DNA of 64,000 nt, taken from the NCBI RefSeq assembly GCF_014202335.1, contig NZ_JACHGP010000005.1, positions 372,001 to 436,000 on the forward strand. The letters are read 5' to 3'. Below, one piece after another: positions 58,326-64,000 of this stretch. The first letter of the stretch is position 1. Each line of letters starts with the position of its first letter. The notes beneath the pieces were generated by a model, which saw only the letters and a list, made by a program, of their open reading frames with translations, ran no database searches and was not told where the DNA came from. The position numbers were made by a program, and so were the translations under genes. This DNA is from Mycobacterium sp. AZCC_0083. GTDB lineage: Bacteria; Actinomycetota; Actinomycetes; Mycobacteriales; Mycobacteriaceae.

Positions 58326-59476
58326 GCATCATGGATGTGACCACCGAAGCCCCCGCCCACGTGACCTCCGCGTCCGGCTCCGTCGAACTGCGCTCGCTCA
58401 CCAAGCGGTACGGGGACGCCGCTGCCGTGGACGACATCAGCCTCACCGTGCAGGCCGGCGAGTTCCTCAGCCTGCTGGGGCCGAGCGGGTGCGGCAAGAC
58501 GACGACGCTTCGGTTGATCGGTGGATTCGAGTTCCCCGACGACGGTTCCATCCAGATCTCCGGCAAGAACGTCGAGAACCTGCCACCTCACAAACGCCCG
58601 GTGAACACGGTGTTCCAGGCCTATGCGCTGTTTCCACACATGAAGGTCGCCGACAACGTCGCCTACGGGCTGCGGCTCTCGGGCGTGCCGAAGGCGGAGG
58701 TCGCCGACCGGGTGAGTCGCGCCCTCGACATGGTGAGGATGACGGCCTTCGCCAGCCGCAAGCCGGCACAGCTCTCCGGTGGCCAACAGCAACGCATCGC
58801 TCTGGCAAGGGCTTTGGTGAATCGGCCAGCCGTTCTGCTGCTGGATGAGCCGATGAGCGCGCTGGACCGCAAGCTACGGGAGGAGATGCAGGTCGAGCTG
58901 AAGCTGCTGCAGCGTGAACTCGGCACGACGTTCATCTTCGTCACGCACGACCAAGAGGAAGCACTCTCGATGAGCGATCGGGTCGCGGTGATGAAGGACG
59001 GACGCATCGAGCAGATCGGCACGGCCTCAAGTGTTTACGACTCTCCGGAGTCGTCCTTCGTGGCGGGGTTCATCGGCAGGCAGAACTCCTTCGCGGGCGC
59101 GATCTCGTCCTTCGACAGTGCGGGGGTGCGCGTGCAGACCGCCGGCCTCTCGCTCTACTCCTCACGCCCCACCAAGGGCGGCGTGCCAGCCTCGAGCGGC
59201 GCTGAGGTCACCGCGGCGATCAGGCCGGAGTCGGTGGTCGTCAGTTCGTCGCAGTCGGGAGCCCCGGGTCCCGCGTCAGACGGCCCGGTCAACTCCGTCA
59301 CCGGCACGCTGCTCGGGGTCTCAGAACTCGGCCACAGCCTGCAGTTGGTCGTTCACACGCCGAGCGACGATCAGATCCTCGCCCGTCTGCCCCGCGCAGC
59401 CAACCCGCCCACGGAACTCGGTTCGCCCGTGACGTGTTCGTGGTCGGCCGACGCCGTGCGGATCTTCACGTCGTAG
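58322..59476 (+). CDS. potA: Spermidine/putrescine-type ABC importer ATPase PotA
   Basis: A 384-residue ABC ATPase with a C-terminal TOBE-like regulatory domain. Walker [10 protein letters not shown] (about residue 54), the [15 protein letters not shown] signature, Walker [20 protein letters not shown] and switch His VTHDQEEA are intact. The [14 protein letters not shown]-loop is the PotA form. ATG 58322 overlaps the amidohydrolase stop. It energises the PotB/PotC channel; only polyamine-like ligands are expected from the family. Confidence 0.93.
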   Translation: MSIMDVTTEAPAHVTSASGSVELRSLTKRYGDAAAVDDISLTVQAGEFLSLLGPSGCGKTTTLRLIGGFEFPDDGSIQISGKNVENLPPHKRPVNTVFQAYALFPHMKVADNVAYGLRLSGVPKAEVADRVSRALDMVRMTAFASRKPAQLSGGQQQRIALARALVNRPAVLLLDEPMSALDRKLREEMQVELKLLQRELGTTFIFVTHDQEEALSMSDRVAVMKDGRIEQIGTASSVYDSPESSFVAGFIGRQNSFAGAISSFDSAGVRVQTAGLSLYSSRPTKGGVPASSGAEVTAAIRPESVVVSSSQSGAPGPASDGPVNSVTGTLLGVSELGHSLQLVVHTPSDDQILARLPRAANPPTELGSPVTCSWSADAVRIFTS

Positions 59477-59556
59477 CCGCTCGCCCCCCTGCCATCTCTC
59501 ATCCCGTCGCTTCGCTCGCCCCACAGCTCCCCCGACCCCGACTTGGAAGGCACTTC

Positions 59557-60702
59557 ATGAATCAACACCAGCCCATTCGCGTTCTCGTTCCCGAAGTGTT
59601 GAAGAACTCGCTCAGCCGACGAACCTTCCTCGGCGGCACCGCGGCGCTCGGGGTCACAGCGTTTCTCGCCGCGTGCTCCAGTGGGTCGAGTAGCGGCGGC
59701 TCGTCATCAGACGGCTTGAACATCTACACCTGGGGTGAGTACGACGACCCCGCCGTGCTGACCGACTTCACCTCGGCCAAGGGCCCCAAGATCACAGTCG
59801 ACTCCTATGGCTCGAACCCCGAGATGATCGCCAAACTCAGTGCGGCGAAGGGCACGACGGGCTACGACATCTGCGTACCCACCCACTCGAACATTCAACA
59901 GATGGCGACCGCCGGGCTGCTCACCGAGCTCGACCACACCAAGCTGCCAAACATGAAGAACCTCAACGCAAAAGTCGTCAACACCGAGTTCGACCCCGGC
60001 AACAAGTACAGCGTCTGCAAGGACTGGGGCTCGACGGGTTACGTCTACGACACCACCGTCATCAAGCGCGACCTGACATCGTGGGCTGACTTCCTCGACG
60101 CCGCACAGAAGGAGGCATCTGGAAGCACGTCGCTCCTCGAAGACCAGAGCGAGGTCTCGTACACCTACTTCTACGCCAACGGAATCGACGAGAACACAAC
60201 CGATCCCGCCCACATCGCGGCCTATCGCTCCTTCATCCTCGACAAGATCGCCCCGCACGTGCAAGCCTTCGAGTCGTCGACCAACGCCTCCATCTCGTCC
60301 TCGGCCCGCACCCTGATTCACTGCTGGAACGGAGACGCCCGCCTTGGCATACTCGCCAACGCCGAACCCGACAGGTACAAGTGGGTCTGGCCGTCGGAGG
60401 GCGCCAACCTCTGGCAGGACAACTGGGCCATCGTCAAGGGCGCACCACACGAAGACGCTGCGTACGAATTCATCAACTACGTGCTCGACCCGGTCGTCTC
60501 CCTCAAGGAACTCCTCTACATCGGCTACAACACCGGGATCGAAGGCATCGAGGAGGCAGCCAAGAAGGCCGACATCAAGCGGCCCGACTTGGTCTTCATC
60601 AGCGACACCGTCATGAAGAAGCTCGTCTACAGCCAAATGACGTCGGCTGAGGGCACGATCATCGGCATCTACGACGAGCTAAAGGCCGCGGCGGGCAAGT
60701 GA
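59557..60702 (+). CDS. potD: Spermidine/putrescine-binding protein PotD, twin-arginine lipoprotein
   Basis: A 381-residue solute-binding protein. The signal carries a twin-arginine motif and lipobox: SRRTFLGGTAALGV, then FLAACSS (Cys about 38), implying export folded via Tat and lipidation. The binding domain opens with LNIYTWGEYDDPAVLTDF and ends with IYDELKAAAG, as in PotD/PotF. GGAAGG 7 bp upstream supports ATG 59557. Its stop overlaps the PotB start by 4 bp. Confidence 0.93.
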   Translation: MNQHQPIRVLVPEVLKNSLSRRTFLGGTAALGVTAFLAACSSGSSSGGSSSDGLNIYTWGEYDDPAVLTDFTSAKGPKITVDSYGSNPEMIAKLSAAKGTTGYDICVPTHSNIQQMATAGLLTELDHTKLPNMKNLNAKVVNTEFDPGNKYSVCKDWGSTGYVYDTTVIKRDLTSWADFLDAAQKEASGSTSLLEDQSEVSYTYFYANGIDENTTDPAHIAAYRSFILDKIAPHVQAFESSTNASISSSARTLIHCWNGDARLGILANAEPDRYKWVWPSEGANLWQDNWAIVKGAPHEDAAYEFINYVLDPVVSLKELLYIGYNTGIEGIEEAAKKADIKRPDLVFISDTVMKKLVYSQMTSAEGTIIGIYDELKAAAGK

Positions 60703-61658
60703 CCGTCTTGGAGGAACGCCCTGGGCTGGTGCCGAGTGCGGCGGACGGCCAGCCCTCGCGACGACGGCTGCGACTGCCCAACGGACTCGGCGCCCTGCCG
60801 ATCAGCGTGTGGATACTGCTGTTCTTCATCCTCCCGTTCGGCCTCGTGGTCTGGTACAGCTTCGGTCACAAACCCGGCATCTACACGACCCATGCCAACG
60901 ACATCCTCTCGTTGGACCGCTACGGCGAGGCTGCCTCACCCGCGTTCTTCGCGATCTTCATTCGCACGCTGAAGATCGCCGTGACGGGAACCGTGCTGTG
61001 CCTGGTGATTGCGTTTCCGATGGCCTACTGGATGGCGGTCAAGCTGGCCCCGAAGTGGCGCGGTGTCGTGCTGGGCCTGGTGCTCATCCCGTATTGGACC
61101 AACTTTCTCGTTCGCACCATCGGTTGGCAAATTTCGCTGAACCCAACGGGTTTCGTATCGAAGCTGCTGCAATGGGCCAACCTGACCGACGGGCCGCTGC
61201 ACGTGCTGTACACCTCGGCTGCGGTTCAGCTCGGCGTGGTCTACAACTATCTGCCGCTGATGATCCTTCCGTTGTACGTGGCGCTGGAACGTCTCGACCC
61301 GAAGCTGCTCGAAGCCAGTCGCGACCTCGGCGGCACGGCGTGGGACACGCTCTGCCGCATTACGATTCCGCTCGCCGCGCCAGGAGTGACCGCCGGAATG
61401 CTGCTGGTGTTCGTCCCACTGATGGGCGACTACATCACCCCCACAGTTCTCGGTGGGGCCAGCGGCAGCATGGTTGGTCAGATGGTGGCCGCCCAGTTCC
61501 AGAGCGCGCAAAACTGGGCGCTCGGCGCAGCGATGGCCGTGTTGCTCATGCTGGCCATCTTCGGCACCAGCGCCGTGGTCGGCGGCGTCCTCAAAGTGGC
61601 CGGTCGCATCATCACCGCCATGACATCCCTGAAACTCCCATCCAAGGAGCCCTCATGA
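60699..61658 (+). CDS. potB: Spermidine/putrescine ABC permease PotB
   Basis: A 319-residue permease with about six helices; the first is ISVWILLFFILPFGLVVWYS. The EAA loop is EASRDLGGTAWDTLCRITIP (about residue 205). The GTG 60699 start overlaps the PotD stop (GTGA), and its own stop overlaps the PotC start (ATGA). It forms a heterodimeric channel with PotC. Confidence 0.93.
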   Translation: MTVLEERPGLVPSAADGQPSRRRLRLPNGLGALPISVWILLFFILPFGLVVWYSFGHKPGIYTTHANDILSLDRYGEAASPAFFAIFIRTLKIAVTGTVLCLVIAFPMAYWMAVKLAPKWRGVVLGLVLIPYWTNFLVRTIGWQISLNPTGFVSKLLQWANLTDGPLHVLYTSAAVQLGVVYNYLPLMILPLYVALERLDPKLLEASRDLGGTAWDTLCRITIPLAAPGVTAGMLLVFVPLMGDYITPTVLGGASGSMVGQMVAAQFQSAQNWALGAAMAVLLMLAIFGTSAVVGGVLKVAGRIITAMTSLKLPSKEPS

Positions 61659-62539
61659 CCGTGGCGGTGACGGGTGCCTCCCGTCGGCACGGGATTCGTC
61701 CCGCCGACACGTTCCTGACCGTCTGGGGACTACTGGGTCTGGCGTTCCTCTTCTTCCCGATCGTCGTCATCGTGGTGTTCTCGTTCAACTCCGGGCGCAC
61801 CCTGCAGCAGTTCGACGGGGTCGGCATGGAGGCCTACGTCGCGGCCCTCAATAATCCGGCGATCACCAACTCGATCATCGTTTCGTTGATCACCGCCACC
61901 GGCACCGCCGTAGTCGCGACACTGCTCGGCACCTTCGCCGGGATCGCACTGACCCGTCGGCCCGGCTGGTGGGCGCCCGGGCTGCTGATCCTGCTAGGGC
62001 TCGTCATGGTGACGCCGGAGATCGTCAGCGCAATCTCGCTGCTCCCCTGGTTCGTCACCCTCGGTGTCGATGGGGGGCTCGCCGCCTTCAACATCGGTCA
62101 GGTGCGCCTCATCATCGCCAACTCGCTCTTCGCAAGCGCTGTCGTCACTTTCATCGTGCGTGCCCGCATGACGGGGATGAACGAGAGCCTCGAAGAGGCG
62201 GCCGCCGACCTGTACGCTCCGCCGTTGCGGCGGTTCACCGACATCACGCTGCCCCTCATTCGTCCGGCCGTCATCTCGGGTGCACTGCTCGCCTTCACCC
62301 TCAGCCTCGACAACACGGTCGTCTCGTCGTTCGTCTCGGTCGCCGGCTCGACGCCGTGGCCGGTGTACATCTTCGCGTCGCTGAAGGCGTCGCTGCGGCC
62401 GGAGATCGCTGCCATGTCCACACTGATGTTGGTACTCACCCTGATCGTGCTCGGCATCGCGGCGCTGATACTCCGCAGGGATCCAACGGGTTCGGGCGGT
62501 GGGGCCGCCGGCCTGACGAGCGCGATGGTGGGGCGCTGA
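61655..62539 (+). CDS. potC: Spermidine/putrescine ABC permease PotC
   Basis: A 294-residue permease with helices beginning TFLTVWGLLGLAFLFFPIV. The EAA loop reads EEAAADLYAPPLRRFTDITL (about residue 185), and SGALLAFTLSLDNTVVSSFV is the PotC signature. ATG 61655 has AAGGAG 7 bp upstream. Co-operonic with PotA, D and B; followed after 2 bp by the oxidase. Confidence 0.93.
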   Translation: MTVAVTGASRRHGIRPADTFLTVWGLLGLAFLFFPIVVIVVFSFNSGRTLQQFDGVGMEAYVAALNNPAITNSIIVSLITATGTAVVATLLGTFAGIALTRRPGWWAPGLLILLGLVMVTPEIVSAISLLPWFVTLGVDGGLAAFNIGQVRLIIANSLFASAVVTFIVRARMTGMNESLEEAAADLYAPPLRRFTDITLPLIRPAVISGALLAFTLSLDNTVVSSFVSVAGSTPWPVYIFASLKASLRPEIAAMSTLMLVLTLIVLGIAALILRRDPTGSGGGAAGLTSAMVGR

Positions 62540-62541
62540 GC

Positions 62542-63921
62542 ATGCCACTGGTCAACGGCGATGTCTCCTTCTGGTGGAACAGCATTGGACGGGAGGCCCC
62601 GCGGCCTTCCCTGCCGGGTTCCACCCAGGCCGACGTCTGCATCATCGGGGCCGGCTACACCGGTCTGTGGACGGCCTACTACCTCAAGAAGGCAGCACCC
62701 CAGTTGCGGATCGTCGTGCTGGAGCAACGCTTCGCGGGCTTCGGCGCGTCGGGCCGCAACGGTGGCTGGCTCACCAACGACATCACGGGCGGTCGCGCCT
62801 CCTATCTGAAGTCACACGGACGAGAGTCCGTGGGGCGCTTCCAGACTGCGATGAACGAATCGGTCGATGAGGTCATCCGGGTCACCCACGCCGAGACCAT
62901 CGACTGCGACCTGATCAAGGGCGGCGAGTTCACCGTTGCCACGAACGCCGCCCAGCAAGCCCGCTTGGTGAGCGCCGCCGCCGAGGCCCAAACGTGGCCG
63001 ATGACCGATGTCGAGCTCCTGAGCGCGGCAGAGGCCACGGCACGCATCAACGTGCACGGTACGACGGGAGCGATGTGGCACCCGCACTGCGCACGGCTGC
63101 ACCCGGCCAAGCTCGCCTCGGGGCTCGCCCGGGTCGTCGAATCGCTCGGAGTCGAGATCTTCGAAGGCACGCGGGTTACCGAGATCCGCCCGCACCAGGC
63201 AGCGACGACGTTTGGCACGGTCACGGCCGACACGATCGTCAGGGCGACAGAGGGTTTCACCGCGCAGATCGACGGCCTCCGGCGTACGTGGCTACCGATG
63301 AACTCCTCGCTCATCGTCACCGAACCCCTACCGGCCGAGACCTGGGCACAGATCGGGTGGAACGGCTACGAGACGCTCGGGGACCAGGCCCACGCCTACA
63401 TGTACGCCCAGCGCACGGCTGATGACCGCATCGCCATCGGCGGTAGAGGAGCTCCGTACCGCTATGGCTCGGGCACCGACGTCGACGGAGCGACCGACCC
63501 GAAGACCGTCGACCTCTTGCGCACCATCCTGACCCGGTTCTTTCCCTCGACGGCTTCGGCGTCGGTGGAGCACGTCTGGTCGGGAGTGCTTGGCGTTCCG
63601 CGTGATTGGTCGGCGACGGTGGGACTCGATCCCTCGACTGGGCTCGGCTGGGCGGGCGGTTACGTGGGGACCGGCGTTACGTCGACCAACCTCGCGGGCC
63701 GCACCCTGCGCGACCTGATACTGAAGTCCTCGTCGCCGCTCACCGAACTACCGTGGGTCAACCACCAGGTGCGCAAGTGGGAACCGGAACCCCTGCGGTA
63801 CATCGCCGTCCAAGCCATGTATGCGGCCTACTACGCCGCCGACCGGGCAGAGTCGCGCGGCCGACGCAACACCTCTCCGATCGCGACGATGGCCGACATC
63901 GTCTCGGGCCGGGGGCACTGA
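62542..63921 (+). CDS. FAD-dependent amine oxidase (PuuB-like, DAO family)
   Basis: A 459-residue DAO-fold flavoprotein. The FAD motif ADVCIIGAGYTGLWTAYYL is near residue 28, FGASGRNGGWLTNDITGGRA near 70, and the C-terminal FAD contact WAGGYVGTGVTSTNLAGRTL near 372. The closest functional group is gamma-glutamylputrescine oxidase (PuuB), which fits a polyamine importer and a PuuR-like regulator in one operon, although no gamma-glutamyl ligase (PuuA) is within the window. ATG 62542 sits 2 bp past the PotC stop. Confidence 0.9.
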   Translation: MPLVNGDVSFWWNSIGREAPRPSLPGSTQADVCIIGAGYTGLWTAYYLKKAAPQLRIVVLEQRFAGFGASGRNGGWLTNDITGGRASYLKSHGRESVGRFQTAMNESVDEVIRVTHAETIDCDLIKGGEFTVATNAAQQARLVSAAAEAQTWPMTDVELLSAAEATARINVHGTTGAMWHPHCARLHPAKLASGLARVVESLGVEIFEGTRVTEIRPHQAATTFGTVTADTIVRATEGFTAQIDGLRRTWLPMNSSLIVTEPLPAETWAQIGWNGYETLGDQAHAYMYAQRTADDRIAIGGRGAPYRYGSGTDVDGATDPKTVDLLRTILTRFFPSTASASVEHVWSGVLGVPRDWSATVGLDPSTGLGWAGGYVGTGVTSTNLAGRTLRDLILKSSSPLTELPWVNHQVRKWEPEPLRYIAVQAMYAAYYAADRAESRGRRNTSPIATMADIVSGRGH

Positions 63922-63961
63922 AGCCGCCCGAACTGCAGTGCAGGCGATAGTCTCTCGCGTC

Positions 63962-64000
63962 GTGTCACGCGGTGCGTCAGTTCGCTTTGTCGAATCGCTG
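63962..64000 (+). CDS. Possible start of a further gene, cut by the window end
   Basis: A GTG 40 bp after the oxidase stop opens a frame (VSRGASVRFVESL) running off the window. It could be the next gene of the polyamine operon; too little is visible to identify it. Confidence 0.25.
   Translation, partial: MSRGASVRFVESL

Overview
The window is very GC-rich, densely packed actinobacterial DNA with frequent GTG/TTG starts and 4-bp start/stop overlaps. The gene content points to a rapidly growing environmental mycobacterium (Mycolicibacterium-like): an MmpS/MmpL pair, a 13E12-type DUF222-HNH gene, a fused HadA/HadB-type dehydratase, a BlaI/M56 pair like Rv1846c/Rv1845c, an F420-type LLM oxidoreductase, a GH6 cellulase, an L,D-transpeptidase and an NlpC/P60 protein. 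No rRNA, tRNA, CRISPR array or intact insertion sequence was seen. Everything is read by eye; no database search was run.

Layout. 1-3130: end of an aldehyde dehydrogenase followed by a VanB-type reductase and a VanA-type Rieske oxygenase. 3131-3877: decayed remnants (unknown C-terminus, 3-oxoacid CoA-transferase B, IclR). 3878-9951: a catabolic block (MDR and SDR reductases, SnoaL-like protein, extradiol-dioxygenase-like VOC protein, FAH-family hydrolase, TetR) with related candidate operators. 9974-11488: TetR with an SDR and a TesB-like thioesterase. 11561-16668: a decayed hydrolase, a methyltransferase, the HNH gene, a low-GC patch with a small secreted protein, and a serpin-like gene. 16708-22295: BlaI/M56, then cell-envelope genes (NlpC/P60, an L,D-transpeptidase interrupted by one TGA, GH6, FKBP lipoprotein) and a PLP-barrel-like protein. 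22400-31671: ABC-F ATPase, SDR, hydrolase, acyltransferase, M23 lipoprotein, LLM oxidoreductase/TetR with paired operators, CocE/NonD hydrolase.

31716-34963 holds the most striking item: a 1006-codon fused alpha-beta bacterial-type glycyl-tRNA synthetase with its own strong promoter, next to a HisD-like C-terminal fragment. Mycobacteria normally rely on an unrelated homodimeric GlyRS, so this looks like an acquired second enzyme. 34973-44929 carries adenine/adenosine deaminase, fused HadAB, AlkB, a PEP-mutase-like enzyme, AraC and MmpS/MmpL. 45046-46417 holds two adjacent frameshifted genes (HxlR, zinc-type alcohol dehydrogenase). 46431-52932 looks like a scavenging module: class D flavin monooxygenase-like protein, membrane protein, TauD-type dioxygenase, a divergent TetR with two palindromes, and a polar-amino-acid ABC importer. 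53004-55822: AtoE-like transporter, secreted protein, AlkD. 56015-63921: a polyamine-type operon (XRE-cupin regulator, amidohydrolase, PotA, PotD, PotB, PotC, PuuB-like oxidase).

Two themes recur: several TetR genes sit beside near-perfect palindromes that probably serve as their operators, and broken genes are unusually common. At least nine remnants or frameshifted genes are described, clustered at the edges of catabolic modules.
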